From the NCBI GenBank assembly GCA_038229135.1, contig JBBROS010000049.1:1-25194 (forward strand): a stretch of 25,194 nucleotides of DNA, given 5' to 3'. Below are positions 14,930-22,891 of the stretch, one piece after another. Under the pieces are notes generated by a model, which worked only from the letters and a program-made list of their open reading frames with translations, made no database searches and had not been told where the DNA came from. The stretch is from JBBROS01 sp038229135 (GTDB taxonomy: Bacteria > Pseudomonadota > Alphaproteobacteria > Acetobacterales > Acetobacteraceae). How positions within the stretch are numbered: the stretch's first letter is position 1; the number at the start of each line of letters is the position of its first letter. Both the position numbers and the translations under genes were made by a program.

Positions 14930-17206
14930 ATGCAGCGGCGGACGGTTCTGGCGGCGGCGGCGGCGCTTGGCGCGGGAGCTGGCGCGCGGGCACAGCGGGT
15001 GGAGCGGGTGGAGGGGGTGGAGCGGCTCGGGGGGCCGCTCTCGATCGGGTGGGACCGGTGGGGGATCCCGCATGTGGAGGCCGGGTCGGTGGCCGACGCG
15101 TTCTTCGGGCAGGGCTATGCGGTGGCGACGCTGCGGCTGTGGCAGATGGACCTGGCGCGGCGGCGGACGCTGGGCCGGTTGGCCGGGGTGTTCGGGCCAG
15201 CGTTCGTGCCGTTCGACGTGGCGGCGCGGACGGTGCGGTTCCGGGGAGAGGTGGCGGCCGAGTGGGGGCACCACGACCCGCGGGTGCAGGCGCTGGCCGA
15301 GGCGTGGGTGGCGGGGGTGAATGCGCGGATCGGGGCGGTGGAGGCGGATGCGTCGCTGCTGCCGCCCGAGTTCGTGGCGCTGGACATGCGGCCGGAGCGG
15401 TGGGCGGCCGAGGACCTGATCCGGATGCGCGATAGCGGGCCGCCCAACGTGCGGGCCGAGATGCGGCGGGCGGTGCTGGCGGCGCATGGGCAGCTCGGGC
15501 TCGATGCGCTGGCCATGCCGCTGGCGCCCCGGCACGCGCTGCGCGTGCCGGAGGGGCTGGACTGCGCCCGGCTGCATCCGTCGCAGCTGGCGCTGTTGGG
15601 GCGGCTCTCGGGGCCGCTTCCGTTCGCGCGGGCAGTCAGGCAGGGGGCGCTGGAGGATGACCTCGACGCGATGCAGGGGAGCAATGGCTGGGTGGTGGCA
15701 CCCGGGCGCAGTGCGACGGGGCATGCGCTGCTGGCCAACGACCCGCATCTGGCGGTGAGCGTGCCGGGGCCGCGGGTGATCGTGCACATGCGGGCGCCGG
15801 GGCTGGATGCGGTGGGGGCGGGGCCGGCGTGGCGGCCCGGGTTCCAGTTCGGCCATACGGACCGGATCGCGTTCGGGCGCACCGACTTCCAGGTCGACCA
15901 GGAGGACCTGTTCGTGCTGGAGCTGAACGCCGACGGGTCCGCCTGGCGGGGGCCGGACGGGTGGCGGCCGATCGAGCGCGTGCAGGAGCGTGTGGCGGTG
16001 CGCGGGGCGGAGGATGCGGTGGCCGAGGTGGCGCTGAGCGCGCTGGGGCCGCTGGTGTTCGAGGACCGGGCCGCCCGGCATGCGCTGGTGGTGCGCTCGG
16101 TGCAGCGGGAGAGCGGGCCTTCGGTGGCGCTCGAATACGTGCCGCTGATGCTGGCGCGGAACTGGGGGGAGTATCGGGCCGCCATCCGGACGGCGGTGTG
16201 GGGCAGCAACTACCTGTACGCCGACGTGGAGGGGAACATCGGTTGGCAGACGGGCGGGCGGGTGCCGCGGCGGGTGGGGTATGACGGGCTGATGCCGGTG
16301 CCGGCGGCCGGGCCGTATCGCTGGGACGGGGTGCTCGATCCGGACGAGATGGTTGGCGTCTACAACCCGCCGGAGGGCTGGATTGCAACCGCGAACCAGA
16401 TGCCGTTCCCGCCCGGCTGGCCCGAGGCGCAAGTGACGAGCCGGGAGTGGACGCCGGACGACCGGTATCGACGGATCGCCGAGGTGCTGGGCGCGAACGG
16501 GCGCGTGTCGGTGGCGGATTGCCAGGCGCTGCAATGCGATACGGCCAACCTACGGGCGCGGGCGCTGCGGCCGGTGATGGCCGGGCTGTCGGGGGAGGGG
16601 GCGGCGGCGCTGCTGGCGTGGGATGGTCGCGTGGAGGCGGAGAGCACCGCGGCGGCGCTGTTCGAGCTGTGGTGGGCCGGGTTCGGGGCCGCGCTGCGCC
16701 GGGCGATCCTGCCGGAGACGCTGCCTGCGGCGGTGCGGGAGGCGTTGCCCGTGCTGCACCCGCACGTGCTTCTGGCGCTGGCGACGGGCGAGGATGCGCG
16801 CGTGCCGGAGCGGATGGCGCTCGGGCAGGCAGCGTTGGAGGCGGCTTGGGCGCAGGCGGCGGGGCGGCGCTGGGGGGAGCTGCACCAGCTCGAGCTACGG
16901 CATGGGCTCGCGGCGCTCGGGGCGGTGGCGAATGTGCATGCCGGCGGAAGCGGCGGCGATGGGGCGACGGTGAAGGCGCGGTGGTGGGCCGGTCCGCAGG
17001 CGACCCAGGTGTCGGGTGGTGCGAGCTTTGCGGCGGTGATCGATCTGGGCGACCCAGGGGCGGCGCGGGGCATCAACCTGCCGGGGCAGTCGGGCGATCC
17101 GCGCAGTCCGCATTATTCGGACCTGGTGCCGCTTTGGCTGGCCGACGAGAGGGTGGAGCTGACCGCGGCGGAGATCGTGAGCACCCTCCGGCTGGCGCCG
17201 CGGTGA
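14930..17206 (+). CDS. Penicillin acylase family protein (Ntn hydrolase)
   Basis: Predicted exported amidohydrolase of the penicillin G acylase/AHL acylase superfamily, 758 residues. The start MQRRTVLAAAAALGAGAGARA is a Tat-like signal peptide (RRTVL) cleaved near residue 21; GGGGA lies seven bases before the ATG. The precursor normally cuts itself at Gly-Ser. Here QGSNGWVV puts the nucleophile at Ser251, leaving an alpha chain of about 230 residues and a beta chain of about 508. Supporting blocks are LLANDPHL about 25 residues later, WGSNYLYADVEGNIGWQTGG, WIATANQMPFP and the C-terminal NLPGQSGDPRSPHYSDL. The natural substrate could be a beta-lactam, an acyl-homoserine lactone or another amide; it cannot be decided here. 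It ends 10 bases from the convergent ridA-like gene. Confidence 0.94.
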   Translation: MQRRTVLAAAAALGAGAGARAQRVERVEGVERLGGPLSIGWDRWGIPHVEAGSVADAFFGQGYAVATLRLWQMDLARRRTLGRLAGVFGPAFVPFDVAARTVRFRGEVAAEWGHHDPRVQALAEAWVAGVNARIGAVEADASLLPPEFVALDMRPERWAAEDLIRMRDSGPPNVRAEMRRAVLAAHGQLGLDALAMPLAPRHALRVPEGLDCARLHPSQLALLGRLSGPLPFARAVRQGALEDDLDAMQGSNGWVVAPGRSATGHALLANDPHLAVSVPGPRVIVHMRAPGLDAVGAGPAWRPGFQFGHTDRIAFGRTDFQVDQEDLFVLELNADGSAWRGPDGWRPIERVQERVAVRGAEDAVAEVALSALGPLVFEDRAARHALVVRSVQRESGPSVALEYVPLMLARNWGEYRAAIRTAVWGSNYLYADVEGNIGWQTGGRVPRRVGYDGLMPVPAAGPYRWDGVLDPDEMVGVYNPPEGWIATANQMPFPPGWPEAQVTSREWTPDDRYRRIAEVLGANGRVSVADCQALQCDTANLRARALRPVMAGLSGEGAAALLAWDGRVEAESTAAALFELWWAGFGAALRRAILPETLPAAVREALPVLHPHVLLALATGEDARVPERMALGQAALEAAWAQAAGRRWGELHQLELRHGLAALGAVANVHAGGSGGDGATVKARWWAGPQATQVSGGASFAAVIDLGDPGAARGINLPGQSGDPRSPHYSDLVPLWLADERVELTAAEIVSTLRLAPR
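14999..15025 (+). repeat. Three-copy 9-bp coding repeat
   Basis: GTGGAGCGG, GTGGAGGGG and GTGGAGCGG in tandem encode VER-VEG-VER directly after the predicted signal-peptide cleavage of the acylase. It is a short slippage-type repeat extending the mature N-terminus. Confidence 0.8.
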
Positions 17207-17216
17207 GGGCTGCGCT

Positions 17217-17600
17217 TCAGGCCCCCGCGGCGAGGGCCGTGCAAGCGAAAGCGACGCGGGCGGCGGTGGGGACGCCGAACAGGGCGGTGTGGCGGGCGGG
17301 CAGTCCGTTCGGGAAGTGCTTCACGTAGGCGGCGTTGCACTCGTCGTAGTCGGCCGAGTCCTTGTTGAGCATCGAGACCTGGACGACGCGGCCGAGGCTG
17401 CTGCCGGCTTCTTCGAGGACGCGGGCGATCTCGGCCAGGGCCGCGTGGACCTGGTCGGCGGCGGTGTCGCCACGGTGGATGCCGCGCGCCGGGTCGTGCG
17501 GGGCGGAGGTGCCGCTGACGAACAGGAGGCCGTTGGCGCGGGTGGCGCGGCTGAACGGGCGGGGGGAGCCGGGGGGTGGGGGTTCGATGAACTCGATCAT
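17217..17600 (-). CDS. RidA family protein (YjgF/YER057c/UK114)
   Basis: A 127-residue protein, the normal length for this trimeric family, whose canonical members hydrolyse reactive 2-aminoacrylate-type imines. Recognisable blocks are FSRATRANGLLFVSGTSA near residue 16-33, DQVHAALAEIARVLEEAGSSLGRVVQVSMLNKD in the middle, and FPNGLPARHTALFGVP, where Arg103 matches the carboxylate-binding arginine of RidA. By hand alignment, the C-terminal strand where RidA has IEIEAIA reads VAFACTA, so the conserved glutamate is replaced. This suggests a divergent Rid subfamily rather than canonical RidA. The start MIEF at 17600 was chosen; MGRRDAMIEF from 17618 is possible. The gene lies downstream of the helicase on the same strand and convergent with the acylase. 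Confidence 0.9.
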   Translation of the reverse strand: MIEFIEPPPPGSPRPFSRATRANGLLFVSGTSAPHDPARGIHRGDTAADQVHAALAEIARVLEEAGSSLGRVVQVSMLNKDSADYDECNAAYVKHFPNGLPARHTALFGVPTAARVAFACTALAAGA

Positions 17601-17650
17601 GGCGTCGCGTCTACCCATGGCTCGTGCGTGCGGCCCACTCTCCCACCCTT

Positions 17651-17667
17651 CTCCCGCAAGGCGGGAG
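17651..17667. repeat. Intergenic palindrome between helicase and ridA-like gene
   Basis: CTCCCGC-AAG-GCGGGAG is a perfect 7-bp stem with a 3-base loop, lying 16 bases after the helicase stop (minus strand) and before the ridA-like start. The flanks (CACCCTT, GGAGCGGGG) look like the dispersed CTCCC/GGGAG intergenic element also seen at 13267-13296. It could terminate or attenuate read-through into the ridA-like gene. Confidence 0.5.
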
Positions 17668-17683
17668 GGAGCGGGGAAGCATC

Positions 17684-19399
17684 CTACCCCCGTGCGGCTC
17701 TCGGGGCCTTGCGGCTCGCGTAGGAGCGGGCTGCCTTGGGGCCGGAGGTGCGGATGGCGGCCCCGGCGGTCGCGGGTTCGATCTGGGGGTCGGTGGGGGC
17801 CAGGTCGCGGACGGCGGCGGTGAAGCGGGGGGCGGAGTCGGCGGCGACTTCGAAGCGGGTGTCGGTGTCGAAGATGCGGATGGCGCCGATCTCGGCCTTC
17901 GTGATGCCGCCCAGGCGGCAGATGATGGGGATGAGCCATTTCGGGTCCGCGTTCTTGCGGCGGCCGATGTCGATGCGGAACCAGGCGACAGGGCCGATGG
18001 AGGTGTTGATGGCGCGCTGGGGCTCGCGCTCCTCGCGCATTGCCTGGGAACCGGGGTGCGAGCCGGGGCGGGTGGCCGACGGGGCCGGGGCCTGGTGGAA
18101 ATCCTCCTCGGGGGCGGGGAGGCGCGAGCGGAGCACACGGGCGAGGGCGTGGGCGACGCCTTCGGGGCCGGCGCGCTCGAGCAGCATGGTGGCGAAGGCC
18201 TGGTCGGCCTCGGCGGGGGGTGCGGTGATCAGCGGGTCGTTGAGCAGGCGCTCCTGGTCGCGCTCGGCGATGAGGTCGGGGCCCGGCGGGTCACTCCAGC
18301 CGGCGTCGAGGCCGGCCGCCGTGAGCAGCTGTTCGGCCCGGCGGCGGCGGGCGAAGGGCACCAGCAGCACGCTCGTGCCCTTGCGCCCGGCGCGCCCGGT
18401 GCGGCCGGAGCGGTGGAGCAGCGTCTCCTTGTTGACGGGCAGGTCGGCGTGGACGACGAGGTCGAGGTCCGGCAGGTCGAGGCCGCGGGCGGCGACGTCG
18501 GTTGCGACGCAGACGCGGCTTCGGCCGTCGCGCAGGGCCTGGAGGGCGTTGGTGCGTTCGGCCTGGCTGAGCTCGCCGCTGAGCGCGACGGCGCCGAAGC
18601 CGCGGGCGAGGAGGCGACCGTGGAGGCGCTTCACGCCCTCCCGTGTGGCGCAGAACACGAGGGCGGCGGGGGATTCGAAGTAGCGGAGCACGTTGACCAC
18701 GGCGCGCTCGGCGTCGTGCGGGGCCATGGTCACGGCGCGGTAATCGATGTCGGCGTGCGGGGAGTCGCGGCGGACGGTGTCGATGCGGAGGCCGTTGCGC
18801 TGGTAGCGCTTGGCCAGCGTCGCGATCTCCTTCGCGATGGTGGCCGAGAACAGCAGCGTGCGGCGGCCGTCGGGCGTGGCGTCGAGGATGAACTCGAGGT
18901 CCTCGCGGAACCCGAGGTCGAGCATCTCGTCGGCTTCGTCGAGCACGACGGCGCGGAGGGCGGAGAGGTCGAGGCGGTTGCGCTCGATGTGGTCGCGGAG
19001 GCGGCCGGGGGTGCCCACCACGATGTGACAGCCGGCGGCAAGCGCCCGGGCCTCCGCGCGCGCATCCATGCCGCCGACGCAGGAGGCCATGCGGGCGCCC
19101 GTTTGTGCATAGAGCCAGGCGAGCTCGGCCTTCACCTGCATCGCGAGCTCGCGGGTGGGGGCGATGGCGAGTGCGAGCGGGGCGCCGGGGGGCGGCAGGG
19201 CGCCTTCCTCACCCAGGAGCGTGGGGGCGATGGCGAGGCCGAAGGCGACGGTCTTGCCGGAGCCGGTCTGGGCCGAGACCAGCAGGTCCCGCCCGGCGGC
19301 CTCGGGGACGAGGACGGCGGATTGCACGTCGGTCGGCTCCGCATAGTCGCGGGCGGCGAGGGCGCGGGCGAAGGCGTCCGGGAGGGTGGGAAAGGGCAT
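17684..19399 (-). CDS. DEAD-box ATP-dependent RNA helicase with DbpA-type RNA-binding domain
   Basis: Superfamily 2 RNA helicase, 571 residues. Core motifs in order are AQTGSGKT at 43-50 (Walker A), PTRELA near 81-86, GG and TPGRL near 109-134, VLDEADEM with DEAD at 154-157, FSATI near 188, a motif IV/V region with VATDVAARGLDLPDLD, and HRSGRTGRAGRKG. A linker of about 100 residues follows. The C-terminal WFRIDIGRRKNADPKWLIP...FEVAADSAPRFTAAV then matches the DbpA/CsdA RNA-binding fold, which in DbpA recognises 23S rRNA hairpin 92. A role in ribosome assembly or cold/stress RNA remodelling is likely by family. The N-terminus is short, with a reduced Q-motif region. The Shine-Dalgarno sequence is weak. 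It is divergent from the metallopeptidase gene (167 bases). Confidence 0.94.
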   Translation of the reverse strand: MPFPTLPDAFARALAARDYAEPTDVQSAVLVPEAAGRDLLVSAQTGSGKTVAFGLAIAPTLLGEEGALPPPGAPLALAIAPTRELAMQVKAELAWLYAQTGARMASCVGGMDARAEARALAAGCHIVVGTPGRLRDHIERNRLDLSALRAVVLDEADEMLDLGFREDLEFILDATPDGRRTLLFSATIAKEIATLAKRYQRNGLRIDTVRRDSPHADIDYRAVTMAPHDAERAVVNVLRYFESPAALVFCATREGVKRLHGRLLARGFGAVALSGELSQAERTNALQALRDGRSRVCVATDVAARGLDLPDLDLVVHADLPVNKETLLHRSGRTGRAGRKGTSVLLVPFARRRRAEQLLTAAGLDAGWSDPPGPDLIAERDQERLLNDPLITAPPAEADQAFATMLLERAGPEGVAHALARVLRSRLPAPEEDFHQAPAPSATRPGSHPGSQAMREEREPQRAINTSIGPVAWFRIDIGRRKNADPKWLIPIICRLGGITKAEIGAIRIFDTDTRFEVAADSAPRFTAAVRDLAPTDPQIEPATAGAAIRTSGPKAARSYASRKAPRAARG

Positions 19400-19566
19400 G
19401 GGAGTCCGATCTCGGAATGTGCGTGCGTACGGCGGTTCGCGGCTGATACGCCCTATATGGGGCCGCCGGAAGCGCGATGGAGGCCGTGCATGCCCGACAT
19501 GTCCACAGGGACGTGCAACCGTGGGCCGGCCAAAGAACTTACGCCCGCGTCCCTCGGAGACGTACG

Positions 19567-20640
19567 ATGCGCCTGTTCACCTGCCAGAGCTGTGGCCAAC
19601 TGCTCTATTTCGAGAACAAGCGGTGCGTCCGGTGCGAGCATACGCTGGGATATCTGGCCCAGGACTTCGAGCTGAGCGCGCTCGAGCCGGCGGGGGACGG
19701 GGCGTGGACGGCACTGGCGGCGCCGGGGCGCGGCTACCGGTTCTGCGACAATGCGGGGATGGATGCGTGCAACTGGCTGCTGCCGGTGAGCAGCCCGGAG
19801 ACGTATTGCGAGGCATGCCGGCACAATCGGACGGTGCCGAACCTGGCCGAGGAGGCCAACGTGGTGGCCTGGCGCAAGATGGAGGTTGCCAAGCACCGGC
19901 TGATCTACACGCTGATGCGGCTCGGGCTGCGGCATCCCAACCGGGCGGACGACCCGCAGACCGGGCTCGTATTCGACTTTCTGGCCGATGCACCGTCCAA
20001 GGGGGCGGCCAAGGGCGCGCAGGTGATGACGGGGCACGAGGACGGGCTGGTCACCTTGGCACTGACGGAGGCCGACGATGCCGAGCGCGAGCGGCGGCGG
20101 ACGCAGATGGGCGAGCCCTACCGCACCCTGCTGGGACATTTCCGGCACGAGGTGGGGCACTACTACTGGGACCGGCTGGTGGCAGACCGTGGGCTGCAGG
20201 TGCAGTGCCGCGCGGTGTTCGGCGACGACGAGGCGGATTACGGGGAAGCGTTGAAACACCACTACGAGGTGGGTGCGCCGCCGGACTGGCAGGACCGGTT
20301 CGTGAGCACGTATGCGACGACTCATGCATGGGAGGATTTCGCCGAGACCTGGGCGCATTACCTGCACATCATCGACACGCTGGACACAGCGGCGGCGTTT
20401 GGCGTGGAGGTGCACCCGGGTATCACCCGCGACCCGGCGCTGCACGCCTCCGTGCGGCTCGACGCCTATGCGGCGGGGCCGTTCCAGCCGCTGATCGACG
20501 AGTGGCTGCCGCTGACGTTCGCGATGAACAGCATGAACCGGAGCATGGGGCTGAACGATCTTTATCCGTTCATCCTGTCGCCGCTGGTGATTCAGAAGCT
20601 GGGGTTCGTGCATGACCTGGTGCATGGGCGGGTGGTGTAG
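19567..20640 (+). CDS. Zinc-ribbon putative zinc-binding metallopeptidase
   Basis: A 357-residue protein of the family annotated as putative zinc-binding metallo-peptidase with an N-terminal zinc ribbon (DUF2248-like). The start is MRLFTCQSCG with GGAGA six bases upstream. Cys6, Cys9, Cys20 and Cys23 (CQSC...CVRC) form a rubredoxin-like knuckle. A second cysteine group (YRFCDN, DACNW, YCEACRHN) lies around residues 60-90. HEVGHYYWD at 194-202 gives an HExxH active site (His194, Glu195, His198). EDFAETWAHYLHIIDTLD near residues 255-272 probably supplies the third metal ligand. No signal peptide is seen, so it is presumably cytosolic. The substrate is unknown. It is an isolated gene between the helicase and a REP-like palindrome. 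Confidence 0.9.
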   Translation: MRLFTCQSCGQLLYFENKRCVRCEHTLGYLAQDFELSALEPAGDGAWTALAAPGRGYRFCDNAGMDACNWLLPVSSPETYCEACRHNRTVPNLAEEANVVAWRKMEVAKHRLIYTLMRLGLRHPNRADDPQTGLVFDFLADAPSKGAAKGAQVMTGHEDGLVTLALTEADDAERERRRTQMGEPYRTLLGHFRHEVGHYYWDRLVADRGLQVQCRAVFGDDEADYGEALKHHYEVGAPPDWQDRFVSTYATTHAWEDFAETWAHYLHIIDTLDTAAAFGVEVHPGITRDPALHASVRLDAYAAGPFQPLIDEWLPLTFAMNSMNRSMGLNDLYPFILSPLVIQKLGFVHDLVHGRVV

Positions 20641-20680
20641 GCACGGGTCTGCGGGTCAGCTGCGCAACAGGCTACCCATC

Positions 20681-20768
20681 GTCATCGCGAGCCGGAGGCG
20701 TGGCGATCCAGGGGTGGGCAGGACGGATCCGTACGGCCCCTGGATCGCCACGCTTCGCTTGCGGTGAC
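20681..20768. repeat. REP-like long inverted repeat
   Basis: The left arm (20681-20714) begins GTCATCGCGAGCC and the right arm (20737-20768) ends CGGTGAC. They are imperfect inverted copies with a perfect 17-bp core: GCGTGGCGATCCAGGGG at 20698-20714 against its complement at 20737-20753. The loop is about 22 bases and contains GGATCC. It resembles the dispersed GTCATTGCGAGC...CAATCCAGG palindromes of many alphaproteobacteria. It sits between convergent genes, 41 bases after the metallopeptidase stop and 33 before the glycosyltransferase stop, where it may act in termination or mRNA stability. Confidence 0.85.
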
Positions 20769-20801
20769 GTGGTGTGGCAGAGGTTGCTCCGGTGTGGAGG
20801 T

Positions 20802-21854
20802 CTACCGTATGGCGCGGAGCACGGTGCGCTGCTCACCGGCGAGGCTGCGGTAGACCGTGAGGTAGTCCTCGGCCATGCGGCGGGCGGTGAAGCGCGCGTC
20901 GAAGCGGTCCCGGACGAGGGCTCGGGGCAGGGTGTGGAGCTTGTTGACCGCGGCGATGGCGCCCTGCTCGTCTTCCACGATGAAGCCGGAGACGCCTTCG
21001 TCGACGATCTCGGGGACCGAGCCGCGGTTGAAGGCGATGACGGGGGTGCCGCACGCCATGGCCTCGATCATGACCAGGCCGAAGGGCTCGGGCCAGTCGA
21101 TGGGCATGAGCAGGCCGACGGCGCCGCTGAGGAAGTCGGGCTTCTGGGCGTCGTTGATCTCGCCGATCATCTCCACGCCGCCTTCGGCGAGCATGGGGCG
21201 GATGACGGAGTCGAAATAGACTTGGTCGACCCGGTCCACCTTGGCCGCGATCTTGAGCGGGATGCCGGCGGCGCGGGCGATGCGGATGGCGCGGTCCGGC
21301 CCTTTCTCGGGGGCGATGCGGCCGAGGAAGGCGAGGTATTCCTGCTTGACCGGCCGCGGGGTGAGCAGGTCCGCGGGCAGGCCGTGATACACCGTGGCGG
21401 CGTAGCGGGCCTGCGGCAGCGGGCGGCGCTGGCTGTTGCTGATGCTGACGACGGGCGCATTCGGGAACGCGTCGAACACCGGTTGCAGTTCGGCGAGGTC
21501 GAGGCGGCCGTGCATGGTGGTGACGAAGGGCGTGCGCTGGCGGCCGAACAGGCTGAAGGACCAGTAGTCCATGTGGAAGTGCAGCACGTCGAAATCGTCG
21601 GCCTGGCGACGCGCGGCCTCCATGAGGAGCATATGGGGGGCGATCGGGTCCCGGATGGCCGGGTCGAGCCGGAGGGCGCGGGGCCATACGGGCTCGAGCC
21701 GGGCGCTGGTGACGCTGTCGCCGCTGGCGAACAGGGTGACGTCGTGGCCCTGGGCGACGAGCTCCTCGGTGAGGAAGCTGACAACGCGCTCGGTGCCGCC
21801 GTAGAGCTTGGGCGGGACGGCTTCGTGCAAGGGCGCGATCTGCGCAATACGCAT
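20802..21854 (-). CDS. Glycosyltransferase family 4 protein
   Basis: A 350-residue retaining GT-B glycosyltransferase. The N-terminal domain opens MRIAQIAPLHEAVPPKLYGGTERVVSFLTEELVAQGHDVTLFASGD, with the glycine-rich acceptor loop YGGTERV typical of one GT4 subgroup. The C-terminal donor-binding domain has FLGRIAPEKGPDRAIRIARAAGIPL near residues 180-205 and the EX7E motif as EPFGLVMIEAMACGTPVIAF near 265-285. The start at 21854 was chosen because homology begins there; the frame stays open upstream only as shadow of the neighbouring gene. It has no transmembrane segment and no partner polysaccharide genes nearby. The sugar donor and acceptor cannot be read from sequence. It is divergent from the FMN-binding gene. 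Confidence 0.94.
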   Translation of the reverse strand: MRIAQIAPLHEAVPPKLYGGTERVVSFLTEELVAQGHDVTLFASGDSVTSARLEPVWPRALRLDPAIRDPIAPHMLLMEAARRQADDFDVLHFHMDYWSFSLFGRQRTPFVTTMHGRLDLAELQPVFDAFPNAPVVSISNSQRRPLPQARYAATVYHGLPADLLTPRPVKQEYLAFLGRIAPEKGPDRAIRIARAAGIPLKIAAKVDRVDQVYFDSVIRPMLAEGGVEMIGEINDAQKPDFLSGAVGLLMPIDWPEPFGLVMIEAMACGTPVIAFNRGSVPEIVDEGVSGFIVEDEQGAIAAVNKLHTLPRALVRDRFDARFTARRMAEDYLTVYRSLAGEQRTVLRAIR

Positions 21855-21950
21855 GGGGGCAGTGTCCTTCGGGTAGCCTCGAGAGTGTGCAATCAATGCC
21901 ACGATCGGGGCGATATTGCGGCGCGGTGCGTAACGGGTAGAGGGGCTGAC

Positions 21951-22541
21951 ATGTATGTGAGACCGGTGTTCGAGGAGCGGGACGAGGGGCGCATCCGGTC
22001 GCTGGTTGCGGTGCACCCGTTCGGGCTGCTGGTCACGCACGGTCCGCGCGGGCTGGAGGCGTCGCACATCCCGTTTCAGTTGTTGGAGGAGACCGGGCTG
22101 GCGCTGGCCGGGCATCTGGCGGCGGGCAACCCGCAATGCGACATGATCGGGGGTGAAGCGCTGGCAGTGTTCAGCGGGCCGCACGCCTACGTGTCGCCGG
22201 GCTGGTATGCGGCGCACCCGGCGGTGCCGACCTGGGATTTCGCAGCCGTGCACGTGACGGGGCGCCTAGTCCCAATGGACGGGGCGGCGCAGCTGGGGGA
22301 GGCCATGGATGCGATGGCGGCGATGGACCCGCACCGGTTCCGCGTGGGGCAGTTGGAAGACGGCTACCGGGCGCGGATGTTCGCCGGGGTGCGGGCGTTC
22401 ACGCTGGTCCCGACGAAGGTGGAGGCGCAGTGGAAGATGAGCCAGAACCGCAGTGCGGAGGACCGGCGCCGGGTGGCTGCGGCGCTACGGGCCGGCGGGG
22501 AGGACGGCACGGCGGCGCTGATCGAGGCGACGTTGCGCTGA
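21951..22541 (+). CDS. FMN-binding negative transcriptional regulator (PaiB-like)
   Basis: A 196-residue protein of the PaiB family, a split-barrel FMN-binding fold. In Bacillus PaiB is described as a negative regulator of sporulation and protease genes; in proteobacteria its role is largely unknown. Diagnostic blocks are MYVRPVFEERD at the start, FGLLVTHGPRGLEASHIPF near 24-43, AVFSGPHAYVSPGWYAA near 71-87, and VPTWDFAAVHVTGRL near 91-105 (usually TWNYxxVH, so Asn is Asp here). KVEAQWKMSQNRSAEDRR near the C-terminus matches the family's KLSQN tail. AGGGG lies six bases before ATG 21951. It is a single gene convergent with rpsU. Confidence 0.93.
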   Translation: MYVRPVFEERDEGRIRSLVAVHPFGLLVTHGPRGLEASHIPFQLLEETGLALAGHLAAGNPQCDMIGGEALAVFSGPHAYVSPGWYAAHPAVPTWDFAAVHVTGRLVPMDGAAQLGEAMDAMAAMDPHRFRVGQLEDGYRARMFAGVRAFTLVPTKVEAQWKMSQNRSAEDRRRVAAALRAGGEDGTAALIEATLR

Positions 22542-22565
22542 GGTCCGTCGTGTTGGACCGCCAGC

Positions 22566-22584
22566 GGGTGGGGTTAACCCACCC
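22566..22584. terminator. Perfect hairpin between convergent paiB-like gene and rpsU
   Basis: GGGTGGG-GTTAA-CCCACCC is a 7-bp perfect stem with a 5-base loop, 24 bases after the paiB-like stop and 34 bases after the rpsU stop. A weaker 5-bp stem (GGTCC/GGACC) precedes it at 22542-22559. No T-tract follows on either strand. It may be a bidirectional terminator or a member of the GGGTGGGTTAACCCACC-type dispersed palindromes. Confidence 0.5.
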
Positions 22585-22618
22585 TACATGTGCGCCGTAG
22601 TGAAATACGCCGGGGTGA

Positions 22619-22822
22619 CTAGAAGCCCTCGCGCTCCAGCCGCTTGCGCTCCATCTTGCGGGCGCGGCGGACGGCCTCGGCGGCCTCACGCGCGCGGCGC
22701 TCCGACGGCTTCTCATAATGGCGGCGGAGCTTCATCTCCCGGAAGACGCCTTCGCGCTGCATCTTCTTCTTGAGCGCCTTGAGCGCCTGGTCGACGTTGT
22801 TGTCACGGACGAGAACCTGCAC
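22619..22822 (-). CDS. rpsU: 30S ribosomal protein S21 (bS21)
   Basis: A small basic ribosomal protein that sits near the 3' end of 16S rRNA on the 30S platform and affects initiation. It has 67 residues with the family start MQVLVRDNNVDQALKALKKKMQREGVFREMKLRRHYEKPSERR and a basic C-terminal tail (RRARKMERKRLEREGF). The start codon is GTG, and the best Shine-Dalgarno (AGGAG) lies an unusually long eleven bases upstream. A promoter-like pair is visible at 22892-22920. It is divergent from def, with 144 bases between starts. Confidence 0.97.
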   Translation of the reverse strand: MQVLVRDNNVDQALKALKKKMQREGVFREMKLRRHYEKPSERRAREAAEAVRRARKMERKRLEREGF

Positions 22823-22891
22823 TTGGGCGCCAACTCCTGCTTACGGGCATGCAAAACGGGTCCCGCACGACAGGGCCTTGCGGAGAGGCGC

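Noticed and set aside
17624..19675. 683-codon plus-strand frame opposite the helicase
   Set aside because: It is antisense to a gene with all DEAD-box motifs, and its translation is low-complexity Gly/Ala/Glu/Val.
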